Shown here piece after piece: positions 8,139 to 16,521 of a DNA stretch of 64,000 nucleotides. The notes beneath the pieces were generated by a model that was given only the letters and a program-made list of their open reading frames with translations, did not search any database and was not told where the DNA came from. Made by a program: the position numbers and the translations under genes. The stretch covers positions 496,001 through 560,000 of the forward strand of contig NZ_CP046453.1 of the NCBI RefSeq assembly GCF_009734405.1. Direction: 5' to 3'. The DNA comes from Corynebacterium comes. Lineage in GTDB: Bacteria > Actinomycetota > Actinomycetes > Mycobacteriales > Mycobacteriaceae. Within the stretch, counting starts at the first letter, position 1. Each line of letters begins with the position of its first letter.

Positions 8139-10001
8139 ATGTGTGGAATCGTTGGATACGTCGGTGAACGTCAGGGTCTTGGTATTGCGCTGGAGGCGCT
8201 GCGGCGGATGGAGTACCGCGGTTATGACTCGTCGGGCATCGCAGTCGCCGACGGCGCCGGGATCTCCCTGGTGAAGCGTGCCGGAAAGCTCGCCAACCTG
8301 GAGGAACGGATCGCCGAGGTCGGTGAGGACAGCATGCGGGGAACCACCGCCATCGGGCATACCCGCTGGGCCACCCACGGCCGACCCACCGATGAGAACG
8401 CCCACCCGCACCTGTCCTATGACGGCCGCGCGGCGATCGTCCACAACGGCATCATCGAGAACTTCGCCTCGCTGCGCACGGAACTCGAGGCGGCCGGCAT
8501 CGAGCTCTCCTCCGAGACGGACTCCGAGGTGGCGGCCCATCTGCTGGCGCGCGCCTACAACGAGGGGGAGACCGCGGGCGATTTCCGGGCGTCCGCGCTC
8601 GCCGTCCTCGGCCGTCTCGAAGGTGCTTTCACCCTCCTGTTCACCCATGCCGACCACCCCGGCCAGATCATCGCTGCCCGCCGTTCGACGCCGCTGATCG
8701 TCGGTGTCGGTGACGGGGAGATGTTCCTGGGCTCGGACGTCGCCGCGTTCATCGAGTTCACCAAGGAAGCCGTCGAACTCAACCAGGACAACGTCGTGGT
8801 CATCACCGCCGACGGTTACGAGGTCCTCAACTTCGACGGCTCGGCCGCGCAGGGCCGTCCCTTCACCATCGACTGGGACCTGGCCGCCGCGGAGAAGGCC
8901 GGCTACGACTCTTTCATGATGAAGGAGATCCACGAGCAGCCCGCCGCCGTCCGCGACACCCTCGCCGGTCACTTCCATGACGGCCGCGTGATCCTCGACG
9001 AATCGAACATCTCCGAGAATGACCTCAAGAGCATCAACCAGGTCTTCGTCGTCGCCTGTGGCTCGGCCTACCACTCCGGTCTGCTGGCCAAGTACGCCAT
9101 CGAGCACTGGGTGCGCATCCCCGTCCAGATCGAGGTGGCCTCCGAGTTCCGTTACCGCGACCCGGTGCTGGACGAGCGCACCCTGGTCCTGGCCATCTCC
9201 CAGTCCGGCGAAACCGCCGACACGCTGGAAGCCGTCCGCCACGCCAGGACCCAGGGCGCGAAGGTGATGGCGGTGTGCAACACCAACGGTTCCCAGATTC
9301 CGCGGGAATCCGACGCCGTGCTGTACACCCACGCCGGCCCGGAGATCGGTGTGGCGTCCACCAAGGCGTTCCTCGCGCAGGTGGCCGCGAACTACATCGT
9401 CGGACTGGCGCTCGCCCAGGCCAAGGGCACCAAGTACCCGGACGAGATCCGCGAGATCTGGGACGCGCTGGAGGGGATCCCCGCCAAGATTGAGCAGCTC
9501 CTGGCAGTGAAGGGCCAGGTCAAGGAGATCGCTGACGATCTCGGCGCCGTGCGCACCATGCTCTTCCTCGGTCGTGGCGTCGGCTTCCCCGTGGCGCTGG
9601 AGGGCGCACTCAAGCTCAAGGAGCTGGCTTACATCCATGCCGAAGGGTTCCCCGCCGGCGAGCTCAAGCACGGCCCCATCGCGCTGATCGAGGACGACCT
9701 GCCGGTGGTGGTCGTGGTGCCCTCGCCGCGCGGCGTGAAGCTGCTGCACTCCAAGATCGTGTCCAACATCCAGGAGATCCGGGCGCGCGGCGCGAAGACC
9801 ATCGTCATCGCGGAGGAGGGCGATGATTCGGTGGAGCCCTACGCCAACTGGCTCATCCGCATCCCGGCGACCTCATCGATCATGCAGCCGCTGCTGGCCA
9901 CCGTGCCGCTGCAGTTCCTCGCGGCGGACATCGCCCGCGCGTGCGGCAACGACGACATCGACAAGCCGCGCAACCTGGCCAAGTCGGTGACGGTGGAGTA
10001 G
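8139..10001 (+). CDS. glmS: Glutamine--fructose-6-phosphate aminotransferase (isomerizing)
   Basis: A 620-residue enzyme making glucosamine-6-phosphate from fructose-6-phosphate and glutamine. The ATG at 8139 places Cys2 (MCGIVGYVG) at the N-terminus after methionine removal, as the Ntn glutaminase needs. Two SIS domains follow, with VVACGSAYHSG and ISQSGETADT phosphosugar motifs, and the protein ends with the usual KPRNLAKSVTVE. No glmS ribozyme was recognised upstream. It works with glmM in UDP-GlcNAc synthesis. Confidence 0.97.
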   Translation: MCGIVGYVGERQGLGIALEALRRMEYRGYDSSGIAVADGAGISLVKRAGKLANLEERIAEVGEDSMRGTTAIGHTRWATHGRPTDENAHPHLSYDGRAAIVHNGIIENFASLRTELEAAGIELSSETDSEVAAHLLARAYNEGETAGDFRASALAVLGRLEGAFTLLFTHADHPGQIIAARRSTPLIVGVGDGEMFLGSDVAAFIEFTKEAVELNQDNVVVITADGYEVLNFDGSAAQGRPFTIDWDLAAAEKAGYDSFMMKEIHEQPAAVRDTLAGHFHDGRVILDESNISENDLKSINQVFVVACGSAYHSGLLAKYAIEHWVRIPVQIEVASEFRYRDPVLDERTLVLAISQSGETADTLEAVRHARTQGAKVMAVCNTNGSQIPRESDAVLYTHAGPEIGVASTKAFLAQVAANYIVGLALAQAKGTKYPDEIREIWDALEGIPAKIEQLLAVKGQVKEIADDLGAVRTMLFLGRGVGFPVALEGALKLKELAYIHAEGFPAGELKHGPIALIEDDLPVVVVVPSPRGVKLLHSKIVSNIQEIRARGAKTIVIAEEGDDSVEPYANWLIRIPATSSIMQPLLATVPLQFLAADIARACGNDDIDKPRNLAKSVTVE

Positions 10002-10024
10002 CCGGGGTCGGATCGGCCTCCGGG

Positions 10025-11161
10025 CTACGGCGTCGCCGGCTCGGTCCGGGCCAGCGTGTGTAGACGGGGGATCGGCATGCGCATGTTCAGGGCTGCCGCG
10101 GTGCCGGACTCCGGCCAGTGGAGGACCGCCGAGCGTTCCTCGAGTGAACCCTTGACCACCACCGGGTCGGTGCCCTGCGGGATGGGGCCGGACATCTTGA
10201 GGTTGAGACCCCACTGGTCGGTCCAGAAGTAGGACTGGAAATCCAGGGGATCGGCGTCGTCGCCCCGGATCAGCGCGGCGGCGGCGACCTTGGCCTGCTC
10301 GATGGCGGCTGTCCAGATGGGGGTGCGGCGCGGCCCCTCGCCACGGTCGATGAGTACGACGTCGCCGGCGGCGACGATGGAGTCGGTGACGCGGCAGCGC
10401 TCGTCGGCGATGAGACGGCCGTCGACAAGCAGCCCGGAACTTTCCAGCCAGGCGGTGTTGGGGAGGTCGCCGGCGGCGGTGACCACCAGGTCGGAGGTGA
10501 GTACGGTGCCGTCGGTGAGGGTGACCGCCATGCCTTCTCCTTCCTCGCGGACGGAGGAGACCATGGAGTCGATGATGTTCAGGCCCTGTTCGAGTGCGGC
10601 CCGGGTGAGGATGCCGCCGAGCAGCGGTCCCAGGTGCAGTTCCATCGGTGTGCCGGGGTGGATGAGGGTGACGTCGCAGCCCAGGCCCACGGCGCCGGAG
10701 GCGACCTCCATGCCCAGCGGCCCGCCGCCGATGACGGTGACGGTGGGGCGGTTGACCAGGCTGGCCTTGAGCCGGGCAGCGTCGTCGAGCGAGCGGATGG
10801 TGTATTCGCGGGGGGAGTCGGTGAAGCGTCGGGCGTGCGAGCCCGTGGCGATGACCAGGCCGTCGTAGGTGAGCTCGGTGCCGTCGTCGAGCGTGGCCAC
10901 ACGGTTGGCCGGATCGAGGCCGGTGACGGTGCGGCCGAGCAGTTCGGTTGCGCCGTGGGTGGCCGCGGGCAGGGTGCCCACGTCGAGGTCGTCGCCCGGG
11001 GCGAGCGCCACCTTCGACAGGGCGGGGCGGGAGTAGGTGGCGTGGGGCTCCTCGCCGACGACGGTGATGGTCCCCTCGTAGCCGAGGCGGCGCAGGGTGT
11101 CGCCTGCGGTGAGGCCGGCGATGCCGTTGCCGACGATGACGACGTGTGCGGACATCCTCAC
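10025..11161 (-). CDS. FAD/NAD-dependent ferredoxin reductase
   Basis: A 378-residue rubredoxin/ferredoxin-reductase-type flavoprotein. The FAD Rossmann motif (VVIVGNGIAGLTAG) is at the N-terminus, the NAD(P) motif (VTVIGGGPLGMEVA) lies near residues 142-156, and there is a C-terminal reductase dimerisation-type region. The GTG at 11161 overlaps the ferredoxin stop (GTGA); an ATG at 11155 is an alternative. It follows a [3Fe-4S]-type ferredoxin and lies next to a P450, so its likely job is to pass electrons from NAD(P)H via that ferredoxin to the P450. Confidence 0.85.
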   Translation of the reverse strand: MRMSAHVVIVGNGIAGLTAGDTLRRLGYEGTITVVGEEPHATYSRPALSKVALAPGDDLDVGTLPAATHGATELLGRTVTGLDPANRVATLDDGTELTYDGLVIATGSHARRFTDSPREYTIRSLDDAARLKASLVNRPTVTVIGGGPLGMEVASGAVGLGCDVTLIHPGTPMELHLGPLLGGILTRAALEQGLNIIDSMVSSVREEGEGMAVTLTDGTVLTSDLVVTAAGDLPNTAWLESSGLLVDGRLIADERCRVTDSIVAAGDVVLIDRGEGPRRTPIWTAAIEQAKVAAAALIRGDDADPLDFQSYFWTDQWGLNLKMSGPIPQGTDPVVVKGSLEERSAVLHWPESGTAAALNMRMPIPRLHTLARTEPATP

Positions 11162-11358
11162 ACCAGCTTCAGTGCGGCGACGGGGCAGACGCGGACAGCG
11201 TCGCGGGCGGCGTCGAGGTCTTCCGGGCCGATCTCGGCGCGGTCGATGATGAGCTCGCCGTCATCGTCCAGGTGCATGAGGTGAGGCGCGGCCTCCTCGC
11301 ACAGGCCGTGGCCTTCGCAGCGGGGGCGGTCCAGTTCGATGCGGGTGGTGGCACTCAT
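11158..11358 (-). CDS. P450-type ferredoxin, single 3Fe-4S or 4Fe-4S cluster
   Basis: A 66-residue acidic ferredoxin. Its cluster motif is C-x2-H-x2-C (CEGHGLC) near residues 14-20, with the last cysteine in CPVAA near residue 58. His replaces the second cysteine of a standard 4Fe-4S site, a pattern known for actinobacterial ferredoxins that serve cytochromes P450. Translationally coupled to the reductase and divergent from lysR. Confidence 0.88.
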   Translation of the reverse strand: MSATTRIELDRPRCEGHGLCEEAAPHLMHLDDDGELIIDRAEIGPEDLDAARDAVRVCPVAALKLV

Positions 11359-11407
11359 GAGGGGATCCTTTCAGTGATGCAGGTCATGTTTTCCTGATCG
11401 ACAGCGT

Positions 11408-11429
11408 GACAGATTCGCCGCAATCTGTC
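11408..11429. promoter_or_regulatory. Perfect inverted repeat in the ferredoxin-lysR gap
   Basis: GACAGATT (11408-11415), six bases, AATCTGTC (11422-11429). An 8-bp perfect dyad in the 86-bp gap between divergent genes, one of which encodes a LysR regulator, is a strong candidate binding site for that regulator. Confidence 0.6.
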
Positions 11430-11444
11430 TAATGAATAACTGGC

Positions 11445-12410
11445 ATGCGCTACATTCGAAATATGAATAGTCAGAACCCTGTCCAGCTGTCCACCGGGAC
11501 CTTCGGGGTGAAGCTGGCCTCGGTGGATCTCAACCTGCTCGTGTCGCTGCACGCCATTCTCGAAGAGCGTTCCGTCACCGGCGCGGCCGAACGGGTGGGG
11601 CTGTCGCAGCCTGCGATGAGCCACGCCCTGCGGCGCATCCGGAAGCTCTTCGGCGACGAGATCCTCGTCCGCGAAGGGGGGCGCAGCCTGCTCACTCCGC
11701 GGGCGCAGGAGCTGCTCGGCCCTCTTCGGGTGGTGCTGCACGGGGTGGCCGGTCTGCTCGGCGGGCCGGCCTTCGATCCGGAGACGAGCAGGCGGACGGT
11801 GACCGTCGCGATGTCGTCGAGCATGGCCTACATTCTCGGGCACGCGATCACGACGATGCTGGAGGAGGAGGCGCCGCGGATGGGGTTGCGGATCATCACC
11901 ACCACGATCCCGAGCGATGCGGTCTTCACCGAGCAGGGGGTCGATGTCCTGCTGCTCGCCGAGGGTTATGAGATCGACCATCCGCGTGAGCGGCTCTTCG
12001 ACGACGAGTGGGTGGTCATCGGCGGCGTGCCGGAGTTTCATGAGCGGGATGTCATCGTCACCCTGCAGGACTGGCCGCACGTCGCGCTCATCTCGGACCG
12101 TCTCACGCGACCCTATGAGGTGCTGCGCCACCGTGGCGTCGAGGTTGACGTCCAGGTCCGGATCAACGACTACCTTCTGCTGCCGCAATTCGTTGCGGGC
12201 GCCCGCAAGGTCGGCCTGCACCGGCGTTCGGTGGCGGAGCGGATGGCGGAGTTCTATCCCCTGTATCTCGCCGATTTCCCGTTTCCCATGCTGGGGCTGG
12301 GCGTGGACATGGTGTGGAATCCGTGGCTCGGTGACGATGCTTTCCGCAGGTGGTTGCGCGATCTGCTGCGGCGAGCATGTGACATGCAGGGTGTGCATAG
12401 ACATGATTAG
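11445..12410 (+). CDS. LysR-family transcriptional regulator
   Basis: A 321-residue LysR-type protein. The winged HTH lies near residues 25-85 (DLNLLVSLHAILEERSVTGAAE, LSQPAMSHALRRIR), followed by a substrate-binding domain. Two starts are possible, ATG 11445 and ATG 11463; the palindrome ends only 15 bases before the first, so the second is also plausible. It lies between the divergent ferredoxin/reductase pair and the P450 and probably controls both. The NodD-like N-terminal pattern suggests an aromatic or lipophilic effector, but that is inference. Confidence 0.87.
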   Translation: MRYIRNMNSQNPVQLSTGTFGVKLASVDLNLLVSLHAILEERSVTGAAERVGLSQPAMSHALRRIRKLFGDEILVREGGRSLLTPRAQELLGPLRVVLHGVAGLLGGPAFDPETSRRTVTVAMSSSMAYILGHAITTMLEEEAPRMGLRIITTTIPSDAVFTEQGVDVLLLAEGYEIDHPRERLFDDEWVVIGGVPEFHERDVIVTLQDWPHVALISDRLTRPYEVLRHRGVEVDVQVRINDYLLLPQFVAGARKVGLHRRSVAERMAEFYPLYLADFPFPMLGLGVDMVWNPWLGDDAFRRWLRDLLRRACDMQGVHRHD

Positions 12411-12447
12411 GAGTATTCATTGGACGGATGGAAGCGGGGCGGGTTTA

Positions 12448-12470
12448 CTGTGACCCAGATCAAGTCACAG
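12448..12470. promoter_or_regulatory. Inverted repeat upstream of the P450 gene
   Basis: CTGTGAC (12448-12454), nine bases, GTCACAG (12464-12470), ending 22 bases before the P450 start. The spacing (11 bases between TGTGA and TCACA) is too wide for the CRP/GlxR site, so this may be an operator for another regulator. Confidence 0.4.
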
Positions 12471-12492
12471 CCCGCTACGAGAGGTGTCCCTC

Positions 12493-13698
12493 ATGTCCGC
12501 CCCGTCCTCCACCGCCCCCGGCGTATCTGTCCCGACCTCCGACATCGACCTGTTCTCGGATGAGGTCCTCTCCGTCAACGACGACGCCGTCTTCGCGCAG
12601 CTGCGCGAACTCGGCCCCGTGGTCTACCTGCCCGCCAACGACTCCTATGCCGTCACCCGCTACGAGGAGGTCCGCGCCGCGCTGGGTGATCCCGCGACCT
12701 TCTCCTCGAAGTCCGTCGCCTTCAACCCGCAGATGAACGAGATCCTCTCGGGCACCTCCCTGGCCTCCGACCCGCCGGAGCACGGCAAGCTGCGCGCCAT
12801 CCTCACCGACAACCTCTCGCCGCGCGCCCTGCGTGGTATGAAGGACGACATCAACGCCTCCGCCGAGAAGCTCGTCTCCGAGATGGTCGAGCGCGGCTCC
12901 TTCGACGGCATGGCCGACATGGCGGTGGCCTTCCCGGTCTCCGTCGTCCTCGACCTCATCGGCGTCCAGGGTGGTCTGCGCGAGAAGATCCTGCCCTGGG
13001 GTGAGGCCGCGTTCAACCTGCTCGGCCCGCTCAACGAGCGTGCCCAGGCCTCCTTCCCCGTCGCCGGCGAGCTGTTCAAGTGGACCCACGAGGAGATGCA
13101 GGGGGAGGACCTCGCCGAAGGCTCCATCGGCCGGGCCATCTTCGAGGCCTCCGAGCGCGGAGAGATCTCCCACGAGTCCTTCGGCTACATCGTCCACCAG
13201 ATCCTCGCGGCCGGGATGGACACCACCATCACGACCATCGGCAACGCCCTGGTCCTGCTCGGCCAGAACCCGGAGCAGTTCCAGAAGCTGCGCGAGGATC
13301 TCTCGCTGGTCCCCTCCGCCCTGGCCGAGGTCATCCGCCTGCGCACCCCGGCCCCGGTGTTCGGCCGCCGCGCCACCAGGGACGTCGAGGTCGGCGGCAC
13401 ACTCATCCCCGCCGGGGCCCAGGTCGCCCTGTGCTACGGCTCCGCCAACATGGACCCGCGCAAGTTCGACAACCCCGAGGTCTTCGACATCACCCGCAAC
13501 GCCGTCGACCACATCGGCTTCGGCTACGGCATCCATGCCTGCGCCGGCCAGGGCCTGGCCAAGCTGGAGATCCACGGGCTGCTCAGCGCCTGGGCGAAGC
13601 AGGTCGCCAGCTACCGGATCGGCGCGGTCGTCCCGCGCCTGAACAACTTCACCCGCCCCTACGAGTCCATCGAGGTCACCGACATCGTGCGCGCGTAA
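12493..13698 (+). CDS. Cytochrome P450 monooxygenase
   Basis: A 401-residue soluble bacterial P450. The I-helix oxygen-activation motif AGMDT is near residues 240-244, the ExxR pair is Glu279/Arg282, and the haem loop FGYGIHACAG carries ligand Cys350. ATG 12493 was chosen because a GAGAGG ribosome site lies seven bases upstream; GTG 12484 is in the same frame. The overall pattern, including the phrases TLASDPPEH and AFNLLGPLNERA, resembles CYP199/CYP255-like enzymes that oxidise substituted benzoates or aryl ethers, but substrate is not provable from sequence. With the ferredoxin and reductase it forms a complete class I system. Confidence 0.9.
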   Translation: MSAPSSTAPGVSVPTSDIDLFSDEVLSVNDDAVFAQLRELGPVVYLPANDSYAVTRYEEVRAALGDPATFSSKSVAFNPQMNEILSGTSLASDPPEHGKLRAILTDNLSPRALRGMKDDINASAEKLVSEMVERGSFDGMADMAVAFPVSVVLDLIGVQGGLREKILPWGEAAFNLLGPLNERAQASFPVAGELFKWTHEEMQGEDLAEGSIGRAIFEASERGEISHESFGYIVHQILAAGMDTTITTIGNALVLLGQNPEQFQKLREDLSLVPSALAEVIRLRTPAPVFGRRATRDVEVGGTLIPAGAQVALCYGSANMDPRKFDNPEVFDITRNAVDHIGFGYGIHACAGQGLAKLEIHGLLSAWAKQVASYRIGAVVPRLNNFTRPYESIEVTDIVRA

Positions 13699-13710
13699 CC
13701 CCCGCTTCCC

Positions 13711-13755
13711 GACGCCGCCCCTGACCGCCCTTGTGCGGTCGGGGGCGGAGGCGTC
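13711..13755. terminator. Strong hairpin between the P450 gene and alr
   Basis: GACGCCGCCCC-TGACCGC pairs with GCGGTC-GGGGGCGGAGGCGTC around a short loop. It separates the P450 transcript from alr. Confidence 0.7.
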
Positions 13756-13791
13756 GTGTTCCAGGGCGACCAGGGTGGCACAATGTCACCC

Positions 13792-14889
13792 ATGGATCTT
13801 CTCTCCACCCGTATCGATCTCGACGCCATCGCCCATAACACCCGTCTGCTCAAGGAGCTGGTGGGTGACACGCAGCTGATGGCGGTGGTCAAGGCCGACG
13901 GCTACGGCCACGGCGCCGGCCGCGTGGCGGAGGTGATGGCGGCCAACGGCGCCGACTGCTTCGGCGTGGCTACCCTGAGTGAGGCCGTCCAGCTGCGCGA
14001 GGGGGGTGTCAGCAAGCCCATCCTCGCGTGGATCTGGAACCCGGAACAGGATCTCGCGGAGGCTCTCGCCCTGCGCATCCAGCTCGGCGTCCCGTCGCTG
14101 CGCCATGCGCAGGCACTTGTCGACGCCGCCGTCCCCGCCCGGGTCACCGTCAAGGTCGACACCGGGCTGCACCGCTCCGGCGTCGACGAAGCCGACTGGG
14201 CGGAGGTGTTCGCGCTGCTGCGTGACGCCGAACACCTCACCGTCACCGGCCTGTTCTCCCACCTCGCGTGCGCCGATGAGCCGGAGCACCCGGCGAACGA
14301 CGAGCAGGGCGCAACCTTCCAGCGCGCCATCGACCTGGCCCGTGAGATGGGCCTGGAGGTGCCGGTCAACCACCTGTGCAACTCGCCCGGCACCCTGACC
14401 CGCCCTGACCTGCACCACCAGCTCGTCCGCGTCGGACTCTCCCTGTACGGACTCGAGCCGATCGCCGGCCTGGACCACGGGCTCAGGCCCGCGATGAGCT
14501 GGATCGGGCGGATCACCGTGGTCAAGCCCGTCCGGCCGGGCGAATCCACCAGCTACGGGCACACCTGGACGGCGGCGGAACCCGGCTGGCTCGCCGTTGT
14601 TCCGGCCGGTTACGCCGACGGCGTGCCGCGCGCCTGGCAGGGCACGCTGCAGGTGGGTATCGGCGGAAAGCTCTACCCGCAGGTCGGGCGTGTGTGCATG
14701 GACCAGATCGTGGTGGACCTGGGCGCCAACGAGTTCGGCGTCGCCCCCGGGGATGAGGCCGTGCTCTTCGGTGAAGGCGGCATGAGCGCCGATGAGCTCG
14801 CCGCCGCCACCGGCACCATCAACTACGAGATCGTCTGTACCCCGTCCGGGCGTACCACCCGCACCTATGAGGGTGGAGTGCAGCTGTGA
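13792..14889 (+). CDS. alr: Alanine racemase
   Basis: A 365-residue PLP enzyme that makes D-alanine for peptidoglycan. PLP-binding Lys34 lies in VVKADGYGHG, and the second catalytic base, Tyr255, in STSYGHTW. The start MDLLSTRIDLDAIAHN at 13792 fits corynebacterial Alr; two in-frame starts exist further upstream (13756 GTG, 13783 ATG). The stop overlaps the GTG start of tsaE. Confidence 0.96.
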   Translation: MDLLSTRIDLDAIAHNTRLLKELVGDTQLMAVVKADGYGHGAGRVAEVMAANGADCFGVATLSEAVQLREGGVSKPILAWIWNPEQDLAEALALRIQLGVPSLRHAQALVDAAVPARVTVKVDTGLHRSGVDEADWAEVFALLRDAEHLTVTGLFSHLACADEPEHPANDEQGATFQRAIDLAREMGLEVPVNHLCNSPGTLTRPDLHHQLVRVGLSLYGLEPIAGLDHGLRPAMSWIGRITVVKPVRPGESTSYGHTWTAAEPGWLAVVPAGYADGVPRAWQGTLQVGIGGKLYPQVGRVCMDQIVVDLGANEFGVAPGDEAVLFGEGGMSADELAAATGTINYEIVCTPSGRTTRTYEGGVQL

Positions 14890-15377
14890 GATCGTCGTTC
14901 CCCCGGGCAGGATCCCGCGAACTGGGCACCGCCGAGGAGACGCAGGCGTTCGGCGAGGAGCTCGGGCATGCGCTGGAGGCCGGCGACGTGGTGATTCTCG
15001 ACGGTCCCCTCGGCGCGGGCAAGACCACCTTCACCCAGGGCATCGCCCGCGGCCTGCAGGTCAAGGGGCGGGTGACCTCCCCGACATTCGTCATCGCCCG
15101 GGAGCATCGCTCCACGGTCGGCGGGCCCGCGCTCATCCACGTCGACGCCTACCGGCTGCTCGGCGAGGGCTCGTCGGGCGACCCGCTCGGCGAACTTGAT
15201 GCGTTGGACCTGGACACCGAGCTTTCCGACGCCGTCGTCGTCGCCGAGTGGGGCGGCGGGCTGGTCGAGCAGATCGCCGACGCCTACCTGGTCATCCGGA
15301 TCGACCGGGAGACTGCGGTGCTGCGTGACCCCGACTCCGAGGCACGGATCTTCACCTGGGAGCTCGTGAGGGCTTAG
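14886..15377 (+). CDS. tsaE: tRNA t6A biosynthesis ATPase TsaE
   Basis: A 163-residue P-loop protein. The Walker A motif GPLGAGKTT (Lys46) and the TSPTF switch are present. It acts with TsaB and TsaD in threonylcarbamoylation of A37 in ANN-decoding tRNAs. The GTG start overlaps the alr stop (GTGA). tsaB and tsaD are usually the next genes in mycobacteria, but here they follow after a 6.8-kb block of other genes. Confidence 0.95.
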   Translation: MRSSFPRAGSRELGTAEETQAFGEELGHALEAGDVVILDGPLGAGKTTFTQGIARGLQVKGRVTSPTFVIAREHRSTVGGPALIHVDAYRLLGEGSSGDPLGELDALDLDTELSDAVVVAEWGGGLVEQIADAYLVIRIDRETAVLRDPDSEARIFTWELVRA

Positions 15378-15409
15378 GGGCCGCGCCTTCGCCGTCTTTC
15401 TGGCGTGCT

Positions 15410-16174
15410 CTAGTTGGCCCGTCGCTTGAGCACGAGACCGGCGCCGGCGGCAGCGGCGGCCAGGCCCACGGCCAGGGCGATCAGGGTGCCGCCGAGGCCG
15501 TTGTTGGCCAACTGCATCTGCTGGGCGGCCTGCGTGGGGGTGACTTCCTCGGTGGCCGGGGCAGCGGCGGCGGGAACGGCTGCGGGAGCAGTGGCCGGGG
15601 CATTCATGGCCTGCTGCTGGGCCAGGACCTTGTAGTCGACGAAGTCGGCCTGCTGGTCCGAGGCACCTGAGGCGCCGGAGTCTCCCGAGTGTGAGCCGTC
15701 GCCGGAGGCGGTGTCGTCATGGATGTCGTCCTCGCACGGAACTTCTTCACGATCGTTCCAGGTGCGGCTCTCGGTGATGTCCTCCTCGACGACCGTGTAC
15801 GTGACGGGCTCGGAGACCTGGTTCTTGGAGTAACCGAAGTGGTAGGCCACTGCGGTGTACTCGCCCGCCGGGGTGCCCGCCGGGATGTCTGCGACGATGG
15901 TGCCCGCACCCTGTCCCGGACCTTCTGTGGTGTCCGTGTGGTGGAAGGTCCAGCCTGCGGGCCCCTCCACCTCCCCGATCGGCCAGTCTCCCTGGCGGGC
16001 GACGGGCTCGGCGACGGTACGGGTACCCACGACCTCCTCGTGGGTGACCACCTCTTCCACGAAGCACTTGTCCCCGATCTCGAGGATCTGGTCGGCGGAA
16101 GCCGGCGGGGCGAGGAAGGTGAGGGAGGCGAGGGAGGCGCCGGCGACCGCTGCGGCAATGCGTTTGTTAAACAT
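15410..16174 (-). CDS. Secreted surface protein with sortase-like C-terminus
   Basis: A 254-residue protein. A Sec signal peptide ends with PASA (cleavage after Ala27). The middle has two cysteine-containing segments and a ThrTyrThr-rich Ig-like region, followed by a Ser/Gly/Asp linker and an Ala/Pro-rich stalk. The C-terminus is a cell-wall sorting signal: LANNG at residue 222, a hydrophobic helix and a KRRAN tail. LANNG is close to the LAxTG motif of class E sortases rather than LPxTG. A good AAAGGAAA ribosome site precedes the ATG. Ligand or function unknown. Confidence 0.75.
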   Translation of the reverse strand: MFNKRIAAAVAGASLASLTFLAPPASADQILEIGDKCFVEEVVTHEEVVGTRTVAEPVARQGDWPIGEVEGPAGWTFHHTDTTEGPGQGAGTIVADIPAGTPAGEYTAVAYHFGYSKNQVSEPVTYTVVEEDITESRTWNDREEVPCEDDIHDDTASGDGSHSGDSGASGASDQQADFVDYKVLAQQQAMNAPATAPAAVPAAAAPATEEVTPTQAAQQMQLANNGLGGTLIALAVGLAAAAAGAGLVLKRRAN

Positions 16175-16521
16175 ACTTTTCCTTTGTGGGAGGTGGGTCC
16201 TTGTCGGACTGTTCGCCGGGGTCGGGCACCTTCGGCAGTGGCCACAGGCAGAAACCGACGTCGATGGCGGAACGTGCTGTGCTTCGAACGTTAGGTCAAT
16301 CTGGTCGGAAAGTATGGGCCAGCGAAGGTGATCCTGTGGAAACCGGGAAAGATGCGGCCATTATCAGCCCCATATGGGGGTGGTATCTGATTATCTCCCG
16401 ATTTAAGATTGCAATAATGCGTCCAATTACTTTCAAAATGTGACGACAGGGACTGATGTTTCTCGAGTGACGTCAAGAGGGCTCGTCCTCGGACTGCGGC
16501 GGATGGGTGGACGGCCGGGAT
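16175..16521. other. Gene-free 347-bp gap with an AT-rich core
   Basis: No gene is visible. The part between 16330 and 16450 is clearly more AT-rich than its surroundings and would hold the promoter of the surface protein gene on the minus strand. No specific operator was recognised. Confidence 0.4.

Noticed and set aside
12448..12470. GlxR (CRP-type) site before the P450 gene
   Set aside because: TGTGA and TCACA are present but separated by 11 bases instead of 6. It is reported as an inverted repeat of unknown use.
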